DNA from: Synergistaceae bacterium UBA4088
GTDB lineage: Bacteria; Synergistota; Synergistia; Synergistales; Thermovirgaceae
Assembly (NCBI GenBank): GCA_002382605.1
Contig: DFYG01000061.1
Location: 1-14,153, forward strand
Reading direction: 5' to 3'
Length of the DNA stretch: 14,153 nucleotides
The notes beneath the pieces were generated by a model that was not told where the DNA came from, made no database searches, and worked only from the letters and a program-made list of their open reading frames with translations. The position numbers were made by a program, and so were the translations under genes. How positions within the stretch are numbered: position 1 is the stretch's first letter; each line of letters starts with the position of its first letter. Below, in pieces: positions 7,561-14,153 of this stretch.

Positions 7561-8844
7561 TCACCCGCCCAGAACGTGTGTAGGCAGGAACAATGCGATC
7601 CCGGGGAAAATGATCAGCAAGGCTATCATCGCTATCAGAATGGCTACAAAGGGGGCCAGATCCCTGATCACTTCCACGTAGGGCCGCCGGAAGATCACCA
7701 TAGCCGTAAAAATATTGCATCCGCACGGCGGGGTAATTCCCGCGAAAGCTCCCTGGAGGCACACGAGCACACCCAGAAATACCGGATCGACCCCGGCATG
7801 TAGTACATACGGGGCAAAAATGGGGCTTAAAACGTATATCGCGACGATGGGGTCGACGAACATGCCCGCTATAAAGTAGACGATATTTATTATTATGATA
7901 ACCTTGAGCGCAGATGGACTCGCCCCGAAAACGGACGGAAGCACCGTCTGGGGTATCCTGGCGTAACTCAGCACCCAGCTTATGGCCTGGCCGCCGCCGA
8001 CCAGTACAAATACGACAGCCGTTATTACCCCTGTAGAAAGGGCGATCTTCCTTATTTTCCCCAGGTTAAGAGAGCGATAGACAAGACCCTCCAGGATCAA
8101 CGCATACAGGACGCCTGCGGCAGCAGCCTCCGTAGGGCTGAAATACCCCGAATAGATCCCTCCCAGGATTATCAGCGGGAACCCGAGGATCGGTATGCCG
8201 CCCCGAAAGGCTTTTCCCTTCTCCTCCCAGTTCGATCTTGGCAAGAGGGGGATCTTGTTCCTGATTGCATAAAAAGCGCCATAAATGCAGAAGATCAGAC
8301 ACAGCACCAGACCCGGCCCCACACCGGCCAGGAACAGCTGGCCAATTGACGTCCTTGTGGCAACACCATAAACGATAAACCCTATGCTTGGGGGTATCAG
8401 CCAGGCAAGGTTGCTGGCCGATATGATCAAAGCAAGAGAAAAGGAACTGGAGTATCCCTCTTTCATCATCATAGGCCGCATCGTTTTACCGATGGCCGCG
8501 ACACTGGCCTGGGTTGAGCCGGACAGTGCGCCGAATATGGCACAGGAAACAGATGTGACAATGGTCGATCCGCCGGGGATATGGCCGAGCAACGCCTTTA
8601 CCAGGTCTATCAGTTTACCTATGGCCCGTCCCGATGTTATAAGGTCACCTGCAAGAATGAACATCGGGATAGCGACAAGAGAAGCCGGTTTTATGCCGCT
8701 TACCACCTGCTGTATCAGCAGGATCATATTCGTATCGGGGAAAAAGATCAGAAGGGTGATCAGACTCGTGCCAACAAGAACCACAAAAAAGGGGAATCCT
8801 AACAATAGCAGAGAAAACGCAACTACGCCCATCAGCGGTAACAT
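7561..8844 (-). CDS. TRAP transporter large permease subunit (DctM type)
   Basis: The 427-residue, very hydrophobic protein has about 12 membrane segments. It forms the transport channel of a sodium-driven tripartite (TRAP) uptake system in the inner membrane. DctM signatures are clear: 'IPMFILAGDLITSG' (59-72), 'GGS' (91-93), 'FGALSGSTQASVAAIG' (104-119), 'PPSIGFIVYG' (151-160), 'FSPTEAAAAG' (235-244) and 'GITPPCGCNIF' (369-379). Length is normal. The ATG at 8844 is preceded by GGGGGG five to six bases away. It follows the small subunit by 59 nt and precedes the DoeA-like gene by 34 nt. That tight linkage suggests it imports that enzyme's substrate, for example ectoine or another small acidic or zwitterionic compound (TRAP systems UehABC and TeaABC import ectoines). 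Substrate is inference. Confidence 0.95.
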   Translation of the reverse strand: MLPLMGVVAFSLLLLGFPFFVVLVGTSLITLLIFFPDTNMILLIQQVVSGIKPASLVAIPMFILAGDLITSGRAIGKLIDLVKALLGHIPGGSTIVTSVSCAIFGALSGSTQASVAAIGKTMRPMMMKEGYSSSFSLALIISASNLAWLIPPSIGFIVYGVATRTSIGQLFLAGVGPGLVLCLIFCIYGAFYAIRNKIPLLPRSNWEEKGKAFRGGIPILGFPLIILGGIYSGYFSPTEAAAAGVLYALILEGLVYRSLNLGKIRKIALSTGVITAVVFVLVGGGQAISWVLSYARIPQTVLPSVFGASPSALKVIIIINIVYFIAGMFVDPIVAIYVLSPIFAPYVLHAGVDPVFLGVLVCLQGAFAGITPPCGCNIFTAMVIFRRPYVEVIRDLAPFVAILIAMIALLIIFPGIALFLPTHVLGG

Positions 8845-8903
8845 ATTTTACCCCCCACTGTTGATAGTTGACGGCCGGGATCTACCCCCGGGCAGATCTT
8901 CGA

Positions 8904-9425
8904 TCATTCGTATTCACTCTGTTTTTCGGAGCCGACCCATACCTCTTTTGTCGTTAAATTCTTTAAAACGGTCAGGATGTACTGGACGCCGGCCAGAAAA
9001 AAACCTACGGGCACGATAATGATCCCTATCCAGTAAGGCATCCCGAGGGTTGGCGCCATTTGTCCCAGACTCCGCATCCTCAGGACATATTCGACTGATA
9101 AATACCCCATATAGATCATAACCACGGCACTGACCGCAGATATTGCCAGTATCATAATTTTTTTAACCTTTTCCGGGGAAACATCGTATATGGCGGACAT
9201 CCTGACATGGCTCGCCTCCCTGACCGCATAACTGATACCCAGAAAAGTGATCAGGATCACCAGGAACATCGACAGTTCATCTATAAAATGGAATAAAGTG
9301 CCGGTTTTCCTTGCAACGGCATTGACGATAAGCAGCAGGGCCAGCAATCCTACACCAAAGCACAAAACTGCCTCCTCGATCTTCCGCAGAAATTTATTCA
9401 GTACCTTAAGAAGATCCACGGCCAA
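8904..9425 (-). CDS. TRAP transporter small permease subunit (DctQ type)
   Basis: The 173-residue protein has four predicted membrane helices (about 18-37, 50-67, 88-110, 131-153). It carries the family motif around 'REASHVRMSAIYD' (69-81) between helices 2 and 3. With the large subunit it forms the membrane part of the TRAP importer. The start is TTG at 9425, chosen because AAAGGAG lies 7 nt upstream; a GTG two codons in is more distant. That ribosome binding site lies in a small hairpin (9428-9449), which may couple its translation to the racemase-family gene that ends 44 nt upstream. Confidence 0.93.
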   Translation of the reverse strand: MAVDLLKVLNKFLRKIEEAVLCFGVGLLALLLIVNAVARKTGTLFHFIDELSMFLVILITFLGISYAVREASHVRMSAIYDVSPEKVKKIMILAISAVSAVVMIYMGYLSVEYVLRMRSLGQMAPTLGMPYWIGIIIVPVGFFLAGVQYILTVLKNLTTKEVWVGSEKQSEYE

Positions 9426-9427
9426 AT

Positions 9428-9449
9428 ATCCACTCCTTTCCCGGAGGAT
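9428..9449 (-). promoter_or_regulatory. Hairpin covering the dctQ ribosome binding site
   Basis: On the minus strand ATCCTCC can pair with GGA-GT-GGAT (7 bp with a 2-nt bulge, loop GGGAAA). This places the AAAGGAG site of the small permease gene inside the stem. It is consistent with translational coupling or control, but is short and could be chance. Confidence 0.3.
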
Positions 9450-9469
9450 CCTTCAGCACACTGGTAAGA

Positions 9470-10201
9470 TCACATATGTCCTGAATATTTTTTCTTGACC
9501 AAAGCCGAATGGACATAATCTATCATGGAAATATAATCAAAGACCGGGAGCCCGGTTACGGCCGATACAGTTGAGGAATATGGCGGTAAAAGACTGCATT
9601 CGAGCAAAATGGCGCCCACTTCCGGTTCTTTTTCTGTTAACTCTTTGACGGCATCGACCACTTCGGCCTCGATCAATTCCGGGTCCAGATAACCCGCCTC
9701 ATCAAAAACGGCTTTTTTGAAGTTGTCCTTGTCCTCAAGACCTTTCAGAACCAGTTTCGAACTGCCTGGCGCTCCGACAGCCTCCAGAAGAGAGTTGGTC
9801 AGAGAACCGGAATTTGCTGTAATGATGCCTATTTTGTCCTTTTCGGGGATAATTTTTTCGATAAAAGCCAATTGCAGAAGGCTCGAAAGAAAAACGGGCA
9901 TCTGCAGGGATTCCCTGATCTCTTCCTGAAAAAGAGCCAGAAACCCGCAATCTCCAGTGACAGCCCGTACTCCTTCTTTCTTCAGGGCTATTCCGGCATC
10001 CAAAACCTTTTTCTTCACCGAAACATCATGAGAGAACAGATGTCTGTGGGTTACACCATCTATCCTCTGGAACCGCACCGGGTACCCATAGGTCGTGGCG
10101 TTGGCCACATCCCCGGGAATAAATGGAACATAATTCTCTATCAGGAGTATCCCGATCGCCTCTCCGTAACTGACCTGACCTTCTTCGCACCTGTATTTCA
10201 T
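9470..10201 (-). CDS. Aspartate/glutamate racemase-superfamily protein
   Basis: The 243-residue product has the two-domain pattern of the Asp/Glu/hydantoin racemase and arylmalonate decarboxylase superfamily. Catalytic-type cysteines sit in 'TGDCGFLALFQ' (C85) and 'LLECSLLPPYSS' (C202), and 'GIITANSGSLT' lies between them. Two cysteines suggest a racemase or isomerase mechanism; arylmalonate decarboxylase has one. The N-terminus 'YGEAIGILL...PFIPGDVANATTYGYPV' belongs to a subgroup I cannot name by substrate. The ATG at 10201 is chosen because GAGGTG lies 4 nt upstream; the frame extends to 10258 without an adequate ribosome site. It sits between the TRAP binding-protein gene and the TRAP membrane genes. 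Ectoine clusters often carry eutA, also annotated as Asp/Glu racemase-like, so a role in handling a stereoisomer of the imported compound is possible but unproven. Confidence 0.8.
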   Translation of the reverse strand: MKYRCEEGQVSYGEAIGILLIENYVPFIPGDVANATTYGYPVRFQRIDGVTHRHLFSHDVSVKKKVLDAGIALKKEGVRAVTGDCGFLALFQEEIRESLQMPVFLSSLLQLAFIEKIIPEKDKIGIITANSGSLTNSLLEAVGAPGSSKLVLKGLEDKDNFKKAVFDEAGYLDPELIEAEVVDAVKELTEKEPEVGAILLECSLLPPYSSTVSAVTGLPVFDYISMIDYVHSALVKKKYSGHM

Positions 10202-10262
10202 ATCGCACCTCTGCATCCGTGACACAATAATGTTTTTCCCGCCTCGCGCTGAAACCACCCTG

Positions 10263-10295
10263 AAAAACCTGGCGCGGGATCAGGCCCGCGCCAGG
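10263..10295 (-). terminator. Intrinsic terminator after the TRAP binding-protein gene
   Basis: A perfect 11-bp inverted repeat (10268-10278 with 10285-10295; CCTGGCGCGGG and its complement) with a 6-nt loop is followed on the minus strand by TTTTTCA. It lies 14 nt after the stop codon of the binding-protein gene and inside the operon. Read-through of part of the transcripts would give excess periplasmic binding protein over membrane subunits, as is common in transport operons. Confidence 0.85.
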
Positions 10296-10309
10296 CAGGG
10301 GTGCAATGT

Positions 10310-11371
10310 TTATTTCACGCCATGTTTTTTCTTGGCCGCCTCGATATCCGCGAGCAGGGCGTCCAGTATCTCTTTGGCCCCCTCGCCGCCAGACTTCAGA
10401 TACTCTTCGCGAACAGGTATAGCCAATTCATGGAAAGGCTTGATGTCTTCATCGGTGAATTTGTAAAATTCGATCTCCGGCCGTTTTTCCTTCACCAGCT
10501 TGATGAATTTCTCTTCCCGCTTCAGGGAATCCTCACCGGCGGGCTTCGTTATTCCGGCCCATACTTCAAGGATCTTGTCCCGGATATCCTTCGGGAGGGA
10601 TTCCATAAATTCCCGGTTGGCAAGAGGAATAGCCACAAACAACTCGGCTTCCATGTTGGTGATGAACTTCACCTGTTCATAAAAACCCATGCTGTAGTTG
10701 GCGAACATAGGCTGGACCTGGGCATCGATAAGGTTCATCTGCAATGCGCTGTATATCTCTCCGTAATCAAGCGTGATCGCATTGAACCCAAAGGCGCCGT
10801 AACCTTTTTGCAGCATCGGCGACCCCATTACCCTGATCTTGACGCCTTTGCAATCTTCCGGAGTCCTGATCTTTTTGTTGTGTGTCACCCACTGCCATCC
10901 TTCGTGAAGATATCCCAACGGCTGAAAGTTCTTGGCCTGGAAGCTTTTCTCCAAAAGCCCTCTGACTTTGCCGTTATTAAAAACATCGTTAAATACTTCG
11001 ACACTCTTTTCCCTTGGCAGAATATAGTGAAGAGCCAGAACCTGTGCCTGCGGCACAAACGCACTGATCCAGCCATAATCGGACATCACGAACTCCACTT
11101 CCCCGAGCTGGACCAGTTCGTTGATGTCTCTTTCTCCACCAAGTGTTCCATAAGGGTAGACCTCGATATTGATCTTTCCGTCCGACCATTCCTTCATCTG
11201 TTTTGCGAACTCATGCGCCCAATCCGTCATGAAGTCCCCATCAACTTCCTCGGAAACCAGTTTCCAATTATATTCCTGAGTGACAGCTGCCTGCGCCTGA
11301 CCCGCACTTACGCCTGAAAACAGCAATACCGCCAAAATAAAACAAACACTCGCCATGCTTCTCCTTATCAT
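10310..11371 (-). CDS. TRAP transporter periplasmic substrate-binding protein (DctP type)
   Basis: The 353-residue protein starts with a signal peptide: charged 'MIRR', a hydrophobic core to about residue 23, and likely cleavage near 'AQAA' (26-29). The mature protein is a DctP-family binding protein. It has 'YPYGTLGGERDINELVQLGEVEFV' type motifs (72-95), 'TPEDCKGVKIRVMGSP' with R180 as the conserved arginine that salt-bridges a ligand carboxylate, and 'YSALQMNLIDAQVQP' (207-221). It captures the substrate in the periplasm and delivers it to the two membrane subunits encoded downstream. The ATG at 11371 has GGGAGGG 7 nt upstream. A longer open frame to 11518 lacks a ribosome site and would bury the signal peptide. 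It is the first gene of the operon, followed by a strong terminator. The ligand is probably a carboxylate; ectoine is a hypothesis only. Confidence 0.93.
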   Translation of the reverse strand: MIRRSMASVCFILAVLLFSGVSAGQAQAAVTQEYNWKLVSEEVDGDFMTDWAHEFAKQMKEWSDGKINIEVYPYGTLGGERDINELVQLGEVEFVMSDYGWISAFVPQAQVLALHYILPREKSVEVFNDVFNNGKVRGLLEKSFQAKNFQPLGYLHEGWQWVTHNKKIRTPEDCKGVKIRVMGSPMLQKGYGAFGFNAITLDYGEIYSALQMNLIDAQVQPMFANYSMGFYEQVKFITNMEAELFVAIPLANREFMESLPKDIRDKILEVWAGITKPAGEDSLKREEKFIKLVKEKRPEIEFYKFTDEDIKPFHELAIPVREEYLKSGGEGAKEILDALLADIEAAKKKHGVK

Positions 11372-11626
11372 CCGTGAGCCCTCCCTGTGCTGGAATTTGA
11401 CTGAAAATTCCGCTCCTCCGCTCTTGAAGGCTACCAGCCTCCCTCCTCTCGCAAATTCGGGCCTTCCAGCAAATTCTCGATCTGGGGCTATATTCGCGAG
11501 AATGATCTTTCGCTCCAACGCCTCTACCCGGCTTTCCTGATCCCACCAGATTCATCAGAGCGGACATCTCTTCGAATTACCTGAATACGCAAAAGGTCTT
11601 ATTGTCTAAAAAGTACATTTTATTCT
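11372..11626 (-). promoter_or_regulatory. Long structured 5' leader of the TRAP operon
   Basis: If transcription starts just after the -10 box at 11633, the leader is about 255 nt. It contains a 10-bp stem with one G-U pair (11492-11501 with 11447-11456) that encloses an inner GCC/CCAG hairpin (11482-11488 with 11461-11469). An alternative 7-bp pairing (11497-11503 with 11473-11479) shares bases with the first, so the two folds exclude each other. I recognise no known riboswitch class, and no small gene is evident. Confidence 0.4.
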
Positions 11627-11632
11627 TCATTT

Positions 11633-11660
11633 ATTATGTCGCATGTCGACAAGGTGTCAA
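11633..11660 (-). promoter_or_regulatory. Sigma-70-type promoter of the TRAP/catabolic operon
   Basis: On the minus strand a perfect -35 box TTGACA (11660-11655) is followed after 16 nt by CATAAT (11638-11633), five of six matches to the -10 consensus. It points toward the binding-protein gene and is the best promoter seen upstream of the eight-gene run. Confidence 0.7.
11642..11653. promoter_or_regulatory. Candidate GntR operator inside the promoter spacer
   Basis: TGTCGACA (11644-11651) is a perfect 8-bp palindrome with one further matching outer pair (C11642/G11653). It lies exactly between the -35 and -10 boxes. The GT-NN-AC spacing fits some GntR-family operators, and the operon encodes a GntR/FCD regulator. 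Repression by blocking RNA polymerase, relieved by substrate, is the inferred role. Confidence 0.45.
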
Positions 11661-11739
11661 GTCTTCAATGCCAGGAAACGGAGCCGGCCTGCTTTTCGCC
11701 TTCGTTCCGCTAATAACATACACCCGATTCAGCCACATC

Positions 11740-11769
11740 TTCGCTCAGGCATGGATCGTCCTATATAAT
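11740..11769 (+). promoter_or_regulatory. Probable promoter of the PfpI-family gene
   Basis: A perfect TATAAT (11764-11769) is preceded at 18 nt by the weak -35 match TTCGCT (11740-11745). A start near 11776 would give a leader of about 54 nt before the PfpI-family ATG. Confidence 0.5.
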
Positions 11770-11829
11770 ATGGATAAGTTGTTCTTCAGAAGAAAACCTC
11801 GAGAACCTTGGAGAATGGGGGAAGGGAAT

Positions 11830-12342
11830 ATGTCCGGCAAAGTTGCGATACTTGTCGAGAACGATTTTCACGACATCGAGTTCTGGTGTCCTTATTACCG
11901 CCTGAAGGAATCCGGTTACGAACCGCTTGTTGTAGCCCCCGCGGCTTCGATGGCATACAGGGGCAAGTACGGGACCACCGTCGAGGCCCCCTACGGCGCG
12001 GACGGGCTCGCCGGCAAGGCCCTCAGGGGAGTCGTGATCCCCGGCGGATGGGCGCCGGACAGGCTGAGAATGTCGCCTGATATCATCGCCCTGGTAAAAA
12101 GAATATACTCCTCCGGGGGTTTCGTTGCCGGGATCTGCCACGCGGCAAGTCTTCTTGTATCGTGCGGTATTCTCCCAGGCAAGACCGTCACCAGTTATCC
12201 TAGCCTCAGGGACGATGTCGTCCTGGCGGGTGCAAAGTGGGTGGACAAGGAGGTCGTCAATTGTGACAGGATCATCACCAGCAGAAGACCTTCGGATCTC
12301 CCCGCATTCTGCGCGGAGATCATCAGGACACTTTCTTCCTGA
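11830..12342 (+). CDS. PfpI/DJ-1-family protein (class I glutamine amidotransferase-like fold)
   Basis: The 170-residue protein matches the compact PfpI type in length and motifs. It has 'HDIEFWCPYYRLKESGYE' with E17 (the conserved acid near the cysteine), 'VIPGGWAPDRLR' (69-80, the family GG-x-APDxLR loop) and the nucleophile elbow 'AGICHAASLL' with C103 and H104. Family members act as deglycases, chaperones or peptidases; which applies is unknown here. No signal peptide or membrane segment is present, so it should be cytoplasmic. The ATG at 11830 follows GGGGGAAGGG. The frame runs back to 11602 without family similarity or a ribosome site, so the short form is chosen. It is transcribed away from the TRAP operon, ahead of the secreted repeat protein. 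No clear terminator separates those two genes. Confidence 0.88.
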   Translation: MSGKVAILVENDFHDIEFWCPYYRLKESGYEPLVVAPAASMAYRGKYGTTVEAPYGADGLAGKALRGVVIPGGWAPDRLRMSPDIIALVKRIYSSGGFVAGICHAASLLVSCGILPGKTVTSYPSLRDDVVLAGAKWVDKEVVNCDRIITSRRPSDLPAFCAEIIRTLSS

Positions 12343-12447
12343 AGCGATCAATTCAGCAGAAGAGCCTGCCCGGCAAGCAGGTGGTGATATGGTATTTTTG
12401 ATTTAACCAGATACGACTCTACAAAACCAGCTAGGAGGGGCGGCAAT

Positions 12448-14153
12448 ATGAACTCTAGAATATTCAGGAATGTTTTTACAGGTATTCTTCTGTCTCTCTT
12501 GCTTTCGGGAGCAGCATGGGGGGCGATGGGAGATATTTCCGGCTTCTCATTCAGGGCCGCACAGGAGGACGTGCTGGGGATGGCCGGATCACAGGAGCCG
12601 GACGGAAAGCCTGATGCGCAGTTCGTCCTGTCGATCAAGGGGATCGGAGCGGTCACGGAAGTCTCTCTCAAGGCGGTCGACGGAGTCCGGGAGTGGAGCT
12701 CCGCCCGTGAAAACGAACAATGGGGGGTAGTGCTGAAGGACGCCACAGGCAAAACCATTACGTCCGGATCCGGAATACCGATAGTGCCTTTCCTGGGATT
12801 CGCCACGTTGAACCTCTACGTCTCCGACGACGGTACGGCCTTCTCACAGACCCGGGAATACGAGATCTCGGTGAAATTCATCGACGGGAGTACCGCCAGG
12901 GCAAAGACAGAGGTTACAGGAATGCCGGATGTTTTCAAACCCGAGGTTACAACCCAGCCCCAACAGGCTCAGCCGGTTCAGGAAGGGATGAAGGCGTTCC
13001 TTTACGGAATACGCTCGCGCGACGCTGCTGGCAAAACCGAACAGATCGGAGCGGATGGAAGCAACGATGCCCACTTCCGGGTTACATTCTCGACGATATC
13101 GGTGGTTGACCAGATCACCATCCGTAATGTCGACGGCACAAACGCAATGTGGGATACCGTCCCCGGCAACGGAGTATGGGCCATCGCCGTGTTCCTTGAC
13201 GGCAACCTGAAGAACAGGACTGACGGCAGTGTCAAATTTGCCGTAGAGGGCGACACGGCCATTGATCTCTGGGTCGCCGACAATGGAGCGGTCGTGGGAG
13301 GCAAGACACGCTTTGAGATCATCGTCCGATTCAACGACGGAAGCACACTCCGCGAAATAGCCGTTACAGAGGGATCAGCCACCCAACCCCGGGAAGAAGG
13401 CTTCCTTTCAGCCTTCTTCTTCTCCCCCGGCACAGCGGATCTTGCCGGACGCGGAGAGACTCCCGGCAAGGACGGGACCCCGGACTGGAAGGTAGCCCTG
13501 AAGATGTCAGGACAGGGGACGATCATCAGCCTTATCGTCAGGGGCATGGATGGGGCTCCGGGCGAGTGGGACACGCTCCCGGGAAACGGCAAACCCATCG
13601 CGGTAGTAACAGATGCCTCCGGTGCGATACTCAACGCCAGCAACGGAAAGGTGAACATGCCACTGAACGGAACAAAGGATATCTCCCTCTGGCTTGCCGA
13701 TGACGGCTCCCTGGCAAAAACATCCAACAAGTACAGGGCAATAGCCGTATTCGACGACGGAAACACGTTTGAGAGAGTGATAGAGCGCGGGACCCTCCAG
13801 CCAGCTCAACAGGTCTCGCAGCAACCCGCAACGATCTCAGGACCTGTCCAGGGCTCCGACAGTGTCCGCGCTTTCTACATGGGCAAGGGACCAAGAAATC
13901 TTGTCGGGAAGGGTGAACCTGCCGATATCAGAACCGGGCTGGACGCCAACCCGGACGCACACATCAGGCTCAGGCTGCTCTCTCTGGATGGAACTGTCCA
14001 GTCGATATCTCTTGAATCGCTCGACGGCAAGGGGGGCGACTGGAACACGATCCCCGGCGATGGGATCTGGCACATAGCCGTTACGGAAACCGCGACGGAC
14101 CCGCTGATATCAAGAGCCGACGGTTCGGTGAGGATCGATGTATCGGGCAACAG
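12448..14153 (+). CDS. Secreted multi-domain repeat protein of unknown function (partial, runs off the right edge)
   Basis: An open frame of 568 codons from the ATG at 12448 (ribosome site AGGAGGGG, 8 nt ahead) has no stop in the window. Residues 1-25 form a signal peptide ('MNSRIFRN' then a Leu/Ser-rich core, cleavage near AWG/A). The rest is at least four diverged tandem domains at about 30-158, 181-309, 318-448 and 471 onward, joined by Gln/Pro/Thr-rich linkers. Shared motifs are 'VDG..WDTVPGNGxWxIAV' (W235, W374, W532; weak in domain 1 around W83), 'DLWVADNG' (275-280; variants at 124-129 and 415-420) and a closing 'V+FxDGST' strand. The beta-rich pattern with repeated Asp-Gly turns suggests a sandwich fold exported to the periplasm or cell surface. 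No lipobox, SH3, S-layer or protease motif is seen. I do not recognise the family. Confidence 0.85.
   Translation, partial: MNSRIFRNVFTGILLSLLLSGAAWGAMGDISGFSFRAAQEDVLGMAGSQEPDGKPDAQFVLSIKGIGAVTEVSLKAVDGVREWSSARENEQWGVVLKDATGKTITSGSGIPIVPFLGFATLNLYVSDDGTAFSQTREYEISVKFIDGSTARAKTEVTGMPDVFKPEVTTQPQQAQPVQEGMKAFLYGIRSRDAAGKTEQIGADGSNDAHFRVTFSTISVVDQITIRNVDGTNAMWDTVPGNGVWAIAVFLDGNLKNRTDGSVKFAVEGDTAIDLWVADNGAVVGGKTRFEIIVRFNDGSTLREIAVTEGSATQPREEGFLSAFFFSPGTADLAGRGETPGKDGTPDWKVALKMSGQGTIISLIVRGMDGAPGEWDTLPGNGKPIAVVTDASGAILNASNGKVNMPLNGTKDISLWLADDGSLAKTSNKYRAIAVFDDGNTFERVIERGTLQPAQQVSQQPATISGPVQGSDSVRAFYMGKGPRNLVGKGEPADIRTGLDANPDAHIRLRLLSLDGTVQSISLESLDGKGGDWNTIPGDGIWHIAVTETATDPLISRADGSVRIDVSGN

Noticed and set aside
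10202..10258. Upstream extension of the racemase-family protein by 19 codons
   Set aside because: No ribosome site precedes it, whereas GAGGTG is well placed before the ATG at 10201.
10301..11317. Long plus-strand open frame (338 codons) opposite the TRAP binding-protein gene
   Set aside because: It is antisense to a gene with signal peptide, ribosome site and DctP motifs, has no ribosome site of its own and resembles no family.
11372..11518. Upstream extension of the TRAP binding protein by 49 codons
   Set aside because: It would place the signal peptide internally and has no ribosome site; the ATG at 11371 has GGGAGGG at good spacing.
11602..11829. Upstream extension of the PfpI-family protein by 76 codons
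   Set aside because: The added residues do not fit the family, the TATAAT box lies within this stretch, and the ATG at 11830 has a ribosome site and gives the normal family length.
11761..12351. Minus-strand open frame (196 codons) opposite the PfpI-family gene
   Set aside because: The plus strand carries complete PfpI motifs with the catalytic Cys-His; the antisense product has no family features.
12371..12404. Possible terminator after the PfpI-family gene (CCTGC...GCAGG stem)
   Set aside because: The stem has only 5 bp and the T run (TATTTTTG) starts more than 10 nt after it, so it does not form a convincing intrinsic terminator.
13002..13766. Minus-strand open frame (254 codons) opposite the secreted repeat protein
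   Set aside because: It mirrors the codon pattern of the plus-strand gene, which has a start site, signal peptide and internal repeats; the antisense product is low-complexity and unrecognisable.
1..14153. CRISPR arrays, tRNA/rRNA genes, insertion sequences, prophage or defence genes
   Set aside because: No direct-repeat arrays, cloverleaf sequences, transposase or integrase motifs or terminal inverted repeats were seen on reading both strands.

Overview
This 14.1 kb window looks like chromosome from an anaerobic, amino-acid-using Gram-negative bacterium, most likely a member of the Synergistota. That placement is an inference from gene content (a TRAP transporter grouped with peptide/amide hydrolases, an aminotransferase and a racemase-family protein), the moderate G+C content, strong purine-rich ribosome binding sites and occasional TTG starts. 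No taxonomic marker was searched.

Left part (1-2530, minus strand): a complete DNA gyrase subunit A gene. It is followed after 3 nt by the first 26 codons of a second reading frame that leaves the window; this may be a phosphatidylserine decarboxylase. Upstream of gyrA, 2531-2917 has no protein gene but carries three hairpins with U-rich 3' flanks on the minus strand. The last of them lies only 44 nt before the gyrA start codon.

Middle part (2918-11371, minus strand): eight closely spaced genes that look like one catabolic operon. In transcription order they are a TRAP substrate-binding protein, an Asp/Glu racemase-superfamily protein, the TRAP small and large membrane subunits, an M24 'creatinase-fold' hydrolase resembling ectoine hydrolase (DoeA/EutD), an M20 amidohydrolase, a GntR/FCD regulator and a class III aminotransferase resembling diaminobutyrate aminotransferases. 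The order of tasks is import, ring or amide hydrolysis, deacylation and transamination. This parallels the ectoine/hydroxyectoine degradation pathway, with an M20 enzyme where the usual AstE-type DoeB deacetylase would be. A near-consensus promoter with an 8-bp palindrome between its -35 and -10 boxes lies at 11633-11660. A roughly 255-nt leader follows, and a perfect 11-bp intrinsic terminator sits directly after the binding-protein gene, probably to raise its expression relative to the rest.

Right part (11740-14153, plus strand): a divergently transcribed PfpI/DJ-1-type gene with its own TATAAT box. After it comes the start of a large secreted protein of unknown function (568 codons in the window, open at the right edge), built from at least four diverged tandem domains of about 130 residues joined by Gln/Pro-rich linkers.
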